Assembly: GCA_026786155.1 (NCBI GenBank)
Contig: JAJAYR010000335.1
Coordinates: forward strand, 1-9,667
Reading direction: 5' to 3'
DNA length: 9,667 nucleotides
Origin: Pyrinomonadaceae bacterium
Lineage (GTDB): Bacteria > Acidobacteriota > Blastocatellia > Pyrinomonadales > Pyrinomonadaceae
Shown here: piece by piece, positions 1-6,979 of the stretch
Layout of the letters: each line of letters starts with the position of its first letter
Numbering within the stretch: position 1 is the stretch's first letter
Translations under genes and position numbers: made by a program
The notes under the pieces: model-generated
The model's database searches: none
Told to the model about the DNA's origin: nothing
What the model saw: the letters and a program-made list of their open reading frames with translations, nothing else

Positions 1-1
1 A

Positions 2-670
2 ATGGTTACGCGCTGGGGCAGCGACGCGCCGGAATTCCGCGAAATTTCGTCGAAAATGCTGACGACTTTTCTGATGACGATGCGAGCCACGCCGTATTTC
101 TATTTCGGCGACGAACTCGGAATGACGAACATTAAATTCGACAAAATCGAAGACTACAACGACATCGAATCAATCAACTGGTATAAGGCAATCGAAAAAG
201 AAGGCGGCGATTTAAAGCAGTTTATGGAATCGCAAAAAATTGCCGCCCGCGACAACGGGCGCACGCCGTTTCAATGGGACGACACCGAAAACGCGGGTTT
301 TTCGACCGGCAAACCGTGGCTCAAAGTCAATCCGAATTACAAAACGGTGAACGTCGCCGCCGAAGACAAAGACGCGAATTCGGTGCTGAATTACTTCCGC
401 CGAATCGTCAAATTTCGCAAGGAAAATCAGGTTTTAATTTACGGCAAATACACGCTCGTTGATAAAGATAATCCGAATGTTTACGCCTACACGCGGGAGT
501 TGAACGGCAAAAAATTGCTGATTTTATTAAATTTCAAAGCGCAGGAATCCGTCGTCAGTTCCGGTTCGGATTTGAACAAAGCGAAAATGTTGATGGGCAA
601 TTATCCGGCGCCTTCGACCGACGGCAAGCTGAAGCCATATGAAGCGGTGATTTTTGAATTGGCAAATTAA
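2..670 (+). CDS. GH13 alpha-glucosidase (oligo-1,6-glucosidase type), C-terminal part, 5' end outside window
   Basis: This is the last 222 codons of a retaining glycoside hydrolase of family 13 (MalL/oligo-1,6-glucosidase-like), which would release glucose from the non-reducing ends of short alpha-glucosides. Seen in the sequence: the RWG-x-D segment that in this family follows the NHDQPR loop (residues 4-8 here), TPYFYFGDELGMTN (30-43), the DYNDIE element (51-56), RDNGRTPFQWD (83-93), NAGF-x-TGKPWLKVNPNY (97-113), then the small C-terminal beta domain (about 140-222) ending in YEAVIFEL. The Met at base 2 is an internal codon, not a start: family members have roughly 300 or more further residues upstream, including the catalytic nucleophile, the acid/base and the conserved HD, none of which lie in the window. 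The gene ends in TAA and converges on the nitrilase-family gene. Exact substrate (isomaltose, maltose, sucrose, trehalulose) cannot be read from this part. Confidence 0.93.
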   Translation: MVTRWGSDAPEFREISSKMLTTFLMTMRATPYFYFGDELGMTNIKFDKIEDYNDIESINWYKAIEKEGGDLKQFMESQKIAARDNGRTPFQWDDTENAGFSTGKPWLKVNPNYKTVNVAAEDKDANSVLNYFRRIVKFRKENQVLIYGKYTLVDKDNPNVYAYTRELNGKKLLILLNFKAQESVVSSGSDLNKAKMLMGNYPAPSTDGKLKPYEAVIFELAN

Positions 671-697
671 AGCGGGATTCGATTTAATGCGTTATAC

Positions 698-781
698 ATT
701 CGGAATAGATGAAAGATGAGAGATAAAAGATGAGAGATAAATCTATCAGTTATCATCTTTCACCTTTCATCTATTCCGAAT
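698..781. repeat. Palindromic intergenic repeat, copy 1 (imperfect hairpin)
   Basis: Two perfect 18-base arms, 698-715 (ATTCGGAATAGATGAAAG) and 764-781 (its reverse complement), enclose 48 bases that continue to pair imperfectly on both sides. The outer 14 bases are shared with the repeat at 6980-7049, and the internal word TCAGTTATCATCTTT (746-760) is the reverse complement of 7004-7018 in that copy, so the two copies lie in opposite orientation. It sits between the converging 3' ends of the glucosidase and nitrilase-family genes, where the hairpin could act as a bidirectional terminator or mRNA 3'-end stabiliser (inference). There is no transposase or flanking target-site duplication that I can recognise. 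The rest of the 671-820 gap holds no gene. Confidence 0.85.
714..741. repeat. 14-base perfect tandem duplication inside palindromic repeat copy 1
   Basis: AGATGAGAGATAAA occurs twice head to tail, at 714-727 and 728-741. It accounts for most of the extra length of this copy over the one at 6980-7049, and it lies in the left half of the hairpin only, which explains why the inner pairing is imperfect. It looks like a slippage product within a purine-rich stretch. Confidence 0.85.
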
Positions 782-820
782 CTTTGTATTTCAAATCAGA
801 GAAAGCGGCGATAATTTCGG

Positions 821-1819
821 TTATTCCGCCAACTGTTTTTTCGCCGCTTCGATCAATTCGATATTGCCTTCGTAAGACGGTTCTTCAGCGGAATCAATGC
901 GCGGCGGATAAATATGTTTTCGATACGCGGGATAGGCTTCGGTTCGCAGATGTGCCAGCAAATGATGACCTTTCCGAACTTTTCTTTCGTGCCGCAATGC
1001 CGAAATATCAACGGGAGCGACGACGATTTTTTCGCCCGCGCCTTCCGAAGCCTTCGTTAAAATTCTGCCTTCAAAGTCCACAATCATCGAACCGCCCGAC
1101 CACGAATACGGCGGATAATGTTTCAAACTCGCGGCTTGATTGGAAGCAACGACGTAGCACATATTTTCCAGCGCACGACACCGATTGACGACCGTCCACC
1201 AATCCATCGGTTCGGTCGCGTTCCACGGATCCATATACGCCGAGACGCGCACGAGAATTTCCGCGCCGTTGATCGCCAATTGACGGGTCGCTTCGGGGAA
1301 AATCCAGTCGTAGCAAATCGCCGTCCCGATGTTGCCGATTTCAGTTTTAGCAACGGGAAACAATTCTTCCTCGTAACCTTCGATGTCGTGCGGCGATGAA
1401 TGAACTTCGTAAGGAATCCACGGATTTACTTTGCGGTATTTGTATAAAATCCCGTCGCCGTTAATCAAACAAGTCGTATTAAAAACGTGATTCGGATATT
1501 TCGCGTCCAGTTCCAACATTGAGCCGCTTTGAATGTAAATATCGTGTTCGCGGGCTTTGGCAATCAATCTTTCGGTGTGTTCATTGGGAATTTCGACGGC
1601 GAGTTTTTCGCGCAATTCCTTGACGGTCGGAAAAACCGGCGCGGCGTGAGCGAATTCGGGAAAAGTAACGAGTTTGACCGGCAAAAACGGCGCGGCTCCG
1701 GCAATCGCCGAATCTATCAACTGCAAAATTCTGTCGGTATTTTTCCGCATCCCGGCGCGGTTTAGCGGATTGGCAAAATCCGTCTGCACGGCGGCGGCGG
1801 CGTATCGAATATGTTCCAT
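821..1819 (-). CDS. Nitrilase-superfamily carbon-nitrogen hydrolase (amidase-like)
   Basis: A cytoplasmic amidohydrolase of the nitrilase superfamily, which cleaves non-peptide C-N bonds through a Cys-Glu-Lys triad. Residues seen, numbered from the ATG at 1819 (332 aa): Glu55 in TFPEF, Lys130 in YKYRKVNPW and Cys169 in TAICYDWIFPE. The sequence then has GAEILVRVSAYM, RALENMCYVVASNQ and a glycine-rich SWSGGSMIVDFEGRIL strand. The YRK-x-x-PW-x-P-x-E stretch and the ILVR-x-x-xYM stretch resemble aliphatic amidase/formamidase (AmiE/AmiF) more than true nitrilases, so an amide substrate is the better guess. No signal peptide. A TTG start at 1840 would add seven residues; I prefer the ATG because family proteins begin close to the IRYAAAAVQ strand and the extra bases fall in a repetitive AT-rich stretch. 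Neither start has a clear Shine-Dalgarno. It lies 58 bases downstream of the UnbV gene on the same strand and may be co-transcribed. Substrate unknown. Confidence 0.88.
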   Translation of the reverse strand: MEHIRYAAAAVQTDFANPLNRAGMRKNTDRILQLIDSAIAGAAPFLPVKLVTFPEFAHAAPVFPTVKELREKLAVEIPNEHTERLIAKAREHDIYIQSGSMLELDAKYPNHVFNTTCLINGDGILYKYRKVNPWIPYEVHSSPHDIEGYEEELFPVAKTEIGNIGTAICYDWIFPEATRQLAINGAEILVRVSAYMDPWNATEPMDWWTVVNRCRALENMCYVVASNQAASLKHYPPYSWSGGSMIVDFEGRILTKASEGAGEKIVVAPVDISALRHERKVRKGHHLLAHLRTEAYPAYRKHIYPPRIDSAEEPSYEGNIELIEAAKKQLAE

Positions 1820-1827
1820 AGAATCAA

Positions 1828-1857
1828 TTACGAATTTCAAATTACGACTTACGAATT
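1828..1857. repeat. Three short TTACGA(A/C)TT direct repeats upstream of the nitrilase-family gene
   Basis: TTACGAATT at 1828-1836, TTACGACTT at 1842-1850 and TTACGAATT at 1849-1857 fill most of the gap between the UnbV stop and the nitrilase-family start. The last two overlap by two bases. They could be degenerate simple sequence or binding sites; spacing (14 then 7 bases) gives no strong argument for a regulator. Confidence 0.55.
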
Positions 1858-1859
1858 AT

Positions 1860-1880
1860 TAGCCGACTTTTGAGTCGCTA
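1860..1880 (-). terminator. Small stem-loop overlapping the UnbV gene stop codon
   Basis: Bases 1860-1868 (TAGCCGACT) pair with 1873-1880 (AGTCGCTA) around a four-base loop, with one bulged base. The TAG stop of the UnbV gene (1878-1880) forms the base of the stem. On the - strand it is followed by AATAATT, not a U run, so it is at best a weak intrinsic terminator or an mRNA 3'-end structure. On the + strand it is followed by TTTTA, but no + strand gene leads into it. Confidence 0.3.
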
Positions 1881-4800
1881 TTTTATCAAAGCTGTTTCGA
1901 TGCGCGGCAAAAAGCCTTTGACCGTGCGCGTCGTGTATTCGTCATAGATTCGCTGTTTTTCTTCAGTCATCGGATATTTTTCGTCCGCGCTGTCGTATGG
2001 ATATTTCGTCATTCCTTTGAACGGCAGCGGAAAAACCGCGTCGGGTGAACCGGAATTAATGTCCATTTCCTTGCTGTAACCGTCGGCGTAAAGCAGGAAG
2101 GTATATTTTCTGCCGATTGGCAAATCGGGCAGCACGTCGAAACTCAAAACCAGTTCGTCGCCGGTTTTCGAGATGACGAAAACGTCGTCGGTCGCCGACA
2201 GCAAAGTTTTGACATCGCCGGTTTTCGTAAAGTTTCCCGAAAAATACTTCCAGCGTCCGTCGTTCAAAACCACGTCGTAATTAGGCACAATCATTTCGCG
2301 GAATTTGGTTTCTTCGGAAAATCCGCGCTCGCGCAAATTCGCCTCGGCGGGTTTTAATTCAATCGTTTTAACAGCGGTTTGTTCGGACGTATCAACTTCG
2401 ATTTTGTCCCAAAACGTCTTAAAGTTCGTAATGATGCGGACTTCGCGTGAATCGCTTAAAAATTTGCCGGTCAAATCAACGACCAGAGTTTGCGGGCGAC
2501 CGATGGAAATTCCGATGCTGTCAATGACGGTTTGCCATTCGCCGCGTTTGTTTTTGACTTGTAGTTTCGGCATCGAAAGCGATTTTCCGCTTTGCGACGC
2601 GGCGAGATTGTCCGACGAAAAAGCGTAATCCGTCCAGCCCGTCAAAAGTAACAGCGTTCTGCCCGTGTAATCTTTTTTGTCGTCTAAAGTTAAAGTCAGA
2701 TTATGCGTTTCGGCGTAACCGCGAATGTTCAGCGATTTAAATGAATCGTAAAAGTCGCGGTCAAGCGTTTTGATTTTCGGCAAAACGTCGCGCCCGTTCG
2801 TGTCAACGGCAGCAATCGGCGCGTGGGCATCGTGCGTCGCGTATAAAATTCGTTTGCCCGCGTCGGGAATTCCCAAACCTTCATTCGGATACACTTCGGC
2901 GTTTGCATCGTGTTCAACGGCGACGAGTTTTAAGTCGTCAACAAACAAAACTTCTTCGAGTTCGTTGGTTACGCGAATTTCATATCTGCCGTTTTTCGGC
3001 TTTAATTTATCCGAGCCGATTCGGACGAATTCGTCGGAATCGGGATAATGATACGCGCCCGCTTCCTGCCAGTTGCCCATCTCACCGCCGCCTAAAAAGT
3101 CGCTAATGAACTCGAATCTTTCGCCGTTCCAAACGTATAGATACGGACACGAAGACGGCTTGCGGTCGAGTTCGAGGATTTTCAGCGGCGCGAAACTTTT
3201 CGCCATCTGATTTTTCGTCTTTTCGGGAAATTCGATTTCGGCTTGAACCGTTCCCGAAGTCCAAATAACGCGCACGGCATCGGGTTCGGCGCGGCTTCCG
3301 AGACCGAAATGAATGTCGGACGGCGCGGGCATCGGGCTGGCGGAATAGCTTTCGAGCTTTTGCGTCAAACTGCCCGAACGCAAATCAATTTTCGCGCCGA
3401 TGCCGGTTTTGTTGCTGACGCGCCCTTGCAGACGCACGATTTCCGAGTTGTTTGAGTTGCCGCCGACGTTACTTAAATAATGCAGACTGCCATTTTTAGC
3501 GAAACCAAACAAATCTTCGTCGCCGTCGCCGTCAATGTCGCCCGACAAAATCTGCCGCGAATTTTGAACAGCGTTATTCGCGCCGGTTTTGATTTTAAAG
3601 GCGGACGAATCAGCGTTCGTCCAGGCATCGCCCAGATTTCGAGCGACGACAAAACCTTTGTCCGTATTGGCAATCAAATCGAGCAAACCGTCGTTGTCGT
3701 AATCGAGAAACTGCGCGGACGCGGCGTTTTCCGTTCCGTTCGGCGCATTTTTTAGCGTGAATTTTCCGCGCCCGTCGGAAACTGCGAAAACTCCCAAGCC
3801 GTCGGATTTACCGAAAAAGAAATCAACGAAAGTATCTTTGTTAAAATCGCCGACTGCCGCACAAGTCCAATCGCCGGTTTGAGTTAAACCGACTTCGGTG
3901 GCAACGTCTTTAAAAGTCGTATCGCGCAGATTGCGGAAAAGATTCGGCTTGCCGCCGCGATTCAGAACGAGCAAATCAACATCGCGGCGATTATCGTAAT
4001 CGGTCGGCACGACGGCAACGGCGCGGCTCGCTAAATTTATTTTGGCGGCGGCGGAAATGTCGGTAAAAGTGCCGTCGCCGTTGTTGCGCCAAAGACGATT
4101 CGGCGCGGATGGAATATTTAAGCCGTTTTGAGAACCGCCGAGGAAAATGTCCAAATCGCCATCGTGGTCGGCATCAACGAACGCGCCGGAAACCGAAACG
4201 TCTGAAAAATCCGGCAATTTCGCTGCGGCGGTCGCATCTGTAAAAATGCCTTTGCCGCTGTTGCGGAAAAGTTTGGTTTTTCCTGCGCCGAAAACGAATA
4301 AATCTGATAATCCGTCGTTGTCGTAATCACCCGCCAAAATGCCGAGAGGACTTGAGCCGAGAGATTTTGCCAAATCGCCCGCCGTCCGCGTCGCGTCATT
4401 AAATTTTCCGCCGTCATTGCGATAAAGTCGCACCGGCGCGGCGTTGCCGGTCGCCTGCGCCAAATCCAAATCGCCGTCGTTATCAAAGTCGAACAGCGTC
4501 GCCACAGTTTGAAAGTCGGCGTTTTTCAGATTGCGTTTAGCTTCCGGCAAACCGACGTTTGCATTTTCAAAAACGACTTTCGGCTGATTTTTTTCGATGA
4601 GTTCGTTTTCCGCGCCGGTCGAAGTAATCGCTTCGGCATAGCGTCCCTGTTCGAGATAATTTTGTCCGAGACTGGTCGCCGCGCCGCTGCTTCGCAAGGT
4701 TTGAAATTTTTGAATAAGCTGCTGACCTTCTTCGCGCTGACCTTGGCGCAGAAGCGCGGTCGCCAGATTATACAAAGCCGTCGCATTATACGGTTCGGCG

Positions 4801-5345
4801 GCGATGGCGATGCGAAACGCGGCAATCGCTTCCGTATATTTGCGTTGTTGGACGTAAATCTGACCGAGATTTATGTTCGCGCCGACATCGTTTGCGTCCA
4901 TCTTTAAAACACGCTGAAAAAACGCGACAGCATCTTCCGTGCGGTTCTGATTTTTGGCGATAAGTCCGAGAATATAAATAGGTTGCGGGCTTTCGGGTGC
5001 GAGTTCGACGGCGGTGTCTGCTTCTTTCAGCGCGGCTTCGATTTCCTGCGCGTTAAAGAGCGCGATTGCCAGATTGATATTGGCGATTTTCAGATTCGGG
5101 TCAAGCGCGAGCGAACGGCGAAAAGCCTCTGCGCCGTCTTTGTGATTGAACTGTTCAAGCAGTGCCACGCCGATATTATTCTGGCGATAAGCATCTTCGC
5201 GCTTTTCAAACGAAACGACGCGAAGATTTTCGCCGGACGTTGCCGCCGAAACGCGAAAATCAGCGGTGTGCCGCAGAACGCCGAACGCGCCGAAAATCGC
5301 GGCTAAAAAAAGAACCGAAAAGGTAAAACGAAAAAAAACTTTCAT
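1878..5345 (-). CDS. TPR / FG-GAP (VCBS) repeat / ASPIC-UnbV domain exported protein (CRTAC1-like)
   Basis: A 1155-residue protein predicted to be exported or anchored in the membrane and to act in the periplasm or at the surface. Domains in order: a hydrophobic signal or anchor segment (about 5-23) after a short Lys/Arg N-terminus; five 34-residue TPR units (about 52-221), a protein-binding solenoid; an FG-GAP/VCBS propeller-like region (about 278-615) with Ca-binding type loops at 286-294, 340-348, 391-399, 548-556 and 603-611, plus two degenerate ones (449-457, 500-508); an ASPIC/UnbV domain (about 638-705) with the NKTGIGAKIDLRSG and HFGLGS signatures; then about 430 residues with no family I recognise, beginning near CPYLYVWNGERFEFISDF (733-750). 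The ATG at 5345 lies 17 bases after the haloperoxidase-like gene, with only a weak upstream GGG as possible Shine-Dalgarno. UnbV-domain proteins often occur near vanadium-haloperoxidase homologues in environmental bacteria, but their biochemical role is not established. No enzymatic activity can be assigned. Confidence 0.92.
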   Translation of the reverse strand: MKVFFRFTFSVLFLAAIFGAFGVLRHTADFRVSAATSGENLRVVSFEKREDAYRQNNIGVALLEQFNHKDGAEAFRRSLALDPNLKIANINLAIALFNAQEIEAALKEADTAVELAPESPQPIYILGLIAKNQNRTEDAVAFFQRVLKMDANDVGANINLGQIYVQQRKYTEAIAAFRIAIAAEPYNATALYNLATALLRQGQREEGQQLIQKFQTLRSSGAATSLGQNYLEQGRYAEAITSTGAENELIEKNQPKVVFENANVGLPEAKRNLKNADFQTVATLFDFDNDGDLDLAQATGNAAPVRLYRNDGGKFNDATRTAGDLAKSLGSSPLGILAGDYDNDGLSDLFVFGAGKTKLFRNSGKGIFTDATAAAKLPDFSDVSVSGAFVDADHDGDLDIFLGGSQNGLNIPSAPNRLWRNNGDGTFTDISAAAKINLASRAVAVVPTDYDNRRDVDLLVLNRGGKPNLFRNLRDTTFKDVATEVGLTQTGDWTCAAVGDFNKDTFVDFFFGKSDGLGVFAVSDGRGKFTLKNAPNGTENAASAQFLDYDNDGLLDLIANTDKGFVVARNLGDAWTNADSSAFKIKTGANNAVQNSRQILSGDIDGDGDEDLFGFAKNGSLHYLSNVGGNSNNSEIVRLQGRVSNKTGIGAKIDLRSGSLTQKLESYSASPMPAPSDIHFGLGSRAEPDAVRVIWTSGTVQAEIEFPEKTKNQMAKSFAPLKILELDRKPSSCPYLYVWNGERFEFISDFLGGGEMGNWQEAGAYHYPDSDEFVRIGSDKLKPKNGRYEIRVTNELEEVLFVDDLKLVAVEHDANAEVYPNEGLGIPDAGKRILYATHDAHAPIAAVDTNGRDVLPKIKTLDRDFYDSFKSLNIRGYAETHNLTLTLDDKKDYTGRTLLLLTGWTDYAFSSDNLAASQSGKSLSMPKLQVKNKRGEWQTVIDSIGISIGRPQTLVVDLTGKFLSDSREVRIITNFKTFWDKIEVDTSEQTAVKTIELKPAEANLRERGFSEETKFREMIVPNYDVVLNDGRWKYFSGNFTKTGDVKTLLSATDDVFVISKTGDELVLSFDVLPDLPIGRKYTFLLYADGYSKEMDINSGSPDAVFPLPFKGMTKYPYDSADEKYPMTEEKQRIYDEYTTRTVKGFLPRIETALIK

Positions 5346-5362
5346 AAAATTTAAGTTACCCG

Positions 5363-6574
5363 TTATTTCAATGCGATTTTATCCTTCGGCAAATCGGAAT
5401 CGGTAAATTTGCCAGTCGTGCCGTCGAAATAGCTTTCGATTTTTGGGAAAATGTGGACGGCGACTTTGCGCCCTAAATCAAGTCCGGCGACGTTATCGGC
5501 TTGGATGTGATAGCCGCCCATCACGCGCGAAATTCCCGCCATTTCCGCCGTCGCGGTGAACGTCGGCAGTTTCAAAACAACCGTTCCGTCACCCGTCAAA
5601 TCCGCGTTCGTCTTGCCGTCGTAACTTTGTTTGACTTCGCACGAAATTCCCGGTTCGGTTAATTCTCCGGCGTGGCGCGTTTCGGTTGCGCCGAAATAAT
5701 CGCTGCCGGTGAAAAGTTCCAAGGTTTTCGCGCTCGCCGCGCTGACCGCGCTATGACCGGAAACGTAACCGGGAAATGGCGGCGTGATAAACGAGAGCGG
5801 CGAATACGGATGCCATTCTTCGGCGGGCATTTCGATGACACCTTTGCCCGCGCCGCCCCAACCGCGCACGGTTTTGTCTTTGTAATAATATCTGATGAGC
5901 GTCCACGGACGCGAAGAATCGTAAAAGCGTTTCGCTTCCCAAGCGGCGATAAAAGCATCGAACGCCGTTACGCCGACGGCGAAAAATAGTTTGACATCTT
6001 TATCAACATCGTATTTGTCGCGGCGCGAAACGGCTTGCGCGAATTTCAACCAATGACCCGATTGTCCGGTCGAACGCGGTCCGTCGCGCATAAATTCAAC
6101 AATCGCTTTTTGTTCGAGCGTCAGATTAGCGTTGAAATTTAAAACTTCGTCAACTTCTTTTTTCAGTTGTTCCGAACCGATTTTCGGCGGCGGCGGCGGA
6201 CGAAACATATCGCTGCGCTCCAAACCGAACGATTTGACACGATACCATTGCGGCGTTAAAAAACCGGGCGTGGCTTTTTTATTATCGGCGAGCGTGAACT
6301 CAATCGGCTGCCAGCAATCAGGGTCAATAATTTTGTTCCACGGATTGGCGGGGCGATAAAAAGTGTAATCGGAATACGGTTTGCCGCTGCCGCCAACTTC
6401 GTCGCCGAGTTGATTTGCGCCGTCCGTGTGGCTATATTCGATGACCGCCGCCGCCGCGACATTACCGATGCCCGGCGGTTTCGATGTATCGGTCGTCGCG
6501 TCGTTCGGGTCATAACCGCGTTTCCGCATTTGTTCGTCGAGCCACGCTCTATCTTCGGGGAAAACGTCGAGCAT
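5363..6574 (-). CDS. Vanadium haloperoxidase-like protein, C-terminal catalytic fragment
   Basis: The 403-residue open frame after the internal stop, beginning at the first ATG (6574). It carries all three vanadate/phosphate-site motifs of the haloperoxidase/PAP2 superfamily: K-x6-RP at 215-223 (KRFYDSSRP), the SGH motif at 272-274 (GYVSGHS, with Val in place of the usual Pro), and SR-x5-H-x3-D at 349-360 (SRVMGGYHIQAD). In the family, Lys, the two Arg, Ser and Gly hold the oxyanion, the last His ligates vanadium and the SGH His is the acid/base. A proline run (RPPPPP, 125-130) sits before the helical core. No Shine-Dalgarno precedes the ATG at 6574 and the fragment would lack the signal peptide and first helices, so independent translation into a working protein is unlikely. 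Haloperoxidase and phosphatase activity cannot be told apart from motifs alone. Confidence 0.8.
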   Translation of the reverse strand: MLDVFPEDRAWLDEQMRKRGYDPNDATTDTSKPPGIGNVAAAAVIEYSHTDGANQLGDEVGGSGKPYSDYTFYRPANPWNKIIDPDCWQPIEFTLADNKKATPGFLTPQWYRVKSFGLERSDMFRPPPPPKIGSEQLKKEVDEVLNFNANLTLEQKAIVEFMRDGPRSTGQSGHWLKFAQAVSRRDKYDVDKDVKLFFAVGVTAFDAFIAAWEAKRFYDSSRPWTLIRYYYKDKTVRGWGGAGKGVIEMPAEEWHPYSPLSFITPPFPGYVSGHSAVSAASAKTLELFTGSDYFGATETRHAGELTEPGISCEVKQSYDGKTNADLTGDGTVVLKLPTFTATAEMAGISRVMGGYHIQADNVAGLDLGRKVAVHIFPKIESYFDGTTGKFTDSDLPKDKIALK

Positions 6575-6616
6575 CGCGCGATAAGTCGCAAACGCGATGG
6601 CGGCGCGGTTATTTTT

Positions 6617-6922
6617 TTACGTGCGTTCGGATTTCGGACGGCGCAGTTTGCCGCCTAATCTTGTGCCAACCGCTTGGTCATCGTAAGCCGCCCAAGCGTC
6701 GTACATCGAAGTCGTAATAATCATCAGCATCCGCGAACCGACGGTCGGACGCGGCGAAACCCGGTCGTGTTCCCGCGCCGTCGCTTCGAGCGCGACATCG
6801 AGCCATTCGTAAGCAGCGGATTTATTTTGCAGGTTTTCAGTCGTTTGCGCGTTCGCCTCGAAACACAACGGCAAAATTACTGCCAAAACTAAAGCGGCAC
6901 AAATCGGATTTCGTAAATTCAT
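6617..6922 (-). CDS. Vanadium haloperoxidase-like protein, N-terminal fragment with signal peptide
   Basis: A 101-residue open frame that starts the interrupted haloperoxidase-like gene. Residues 1-25 form a good Sec signal peptide: Asn/Arg-containing N-terminus, a hydrophobic stretch ICAALVLAVILPLCF, then EANA before Q26, a typical AxA cleavage context. The mature part includes AYEWLDVALEAT and RMLMIITTSMYDAWAAYDD, the first helices of haloperoxidase-like proteins, and ends KLRRPKSERT just before the TAA. The ATG at 6922 is preceded by an A-rich AAAAAAGAAT stretch, a weak Shine-Dalgarno at best. On its own the fragment lacks the catalytic core. Confidence 0.78.
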   Translation of the reverse strand: MNLRNPICAALVLAVILPLCFEANAQTTENLQNKSAAYEWLDVALEATAREHDRVSPRPTVGSRMLMIITTSMYDAWAAYDDQAVGTRLGGKLRRPKSERT

Positions 6923-6979
6923 ATTCTTTTTTCCGTATTTGATTGATTTTAGTGTTTCACAATTTATGTCGAAGGTGAA

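Larger units (their letters stand above)
5363..6922 (-). pseudogene. Vanadium-dependent haloperoxidase-like (PAP2 superfamily) gene interrupted by one in-phase stop codon
   Basis: Read as one unit, this is a 520-codon gene (ATG at 6922, final TAA at 5363-5365) whose only defect is TAA at codon 102 (6617-6619). Both halves are in the same reading frame, and the 14 codons after the stop (starting K-N-N-R-A-A-I-A-F-A-T-Y-R-A) continue the protein smoothly into MLDVFPED, so there is no frameshift. The intact product would be a secreted or periplasmic acid-phosphatase/haloperoxidase fold protein that binds vanadate or phosphate. Possible explanations are a recent nonsense mutation, a base-call or assembly error beside the seven-A run, or stop readthrough. 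Every key metal-site residue is kept after the stop, which suggests the lesion is very recent or not real. Other genes in the window end in TAA, TAG and TGA, so there is no sign of a general code change. Confidence 0.8.

Noticed and set aside
2..4. ATG at base 2 as the true start of the glucosidase
   Set aside because: The frame is open to the window edge and family alignment puts this Met deep inside the protein.
730..1188. Open + strand frame of about 150 codons starting inside the palindrome
   Set aside because: It runs antisense through the nitrilase-family gene, starts in a repeat and shows no recognisable family; it is a shadow of a well-supported gene.
6600..6630. Frameshift at the seven-A run as the cause of the split haloperoxidase gene
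   Set aside because: Both parts are in the same reading frame, so no insertion or deletion is needed; only the TAA interrupts.
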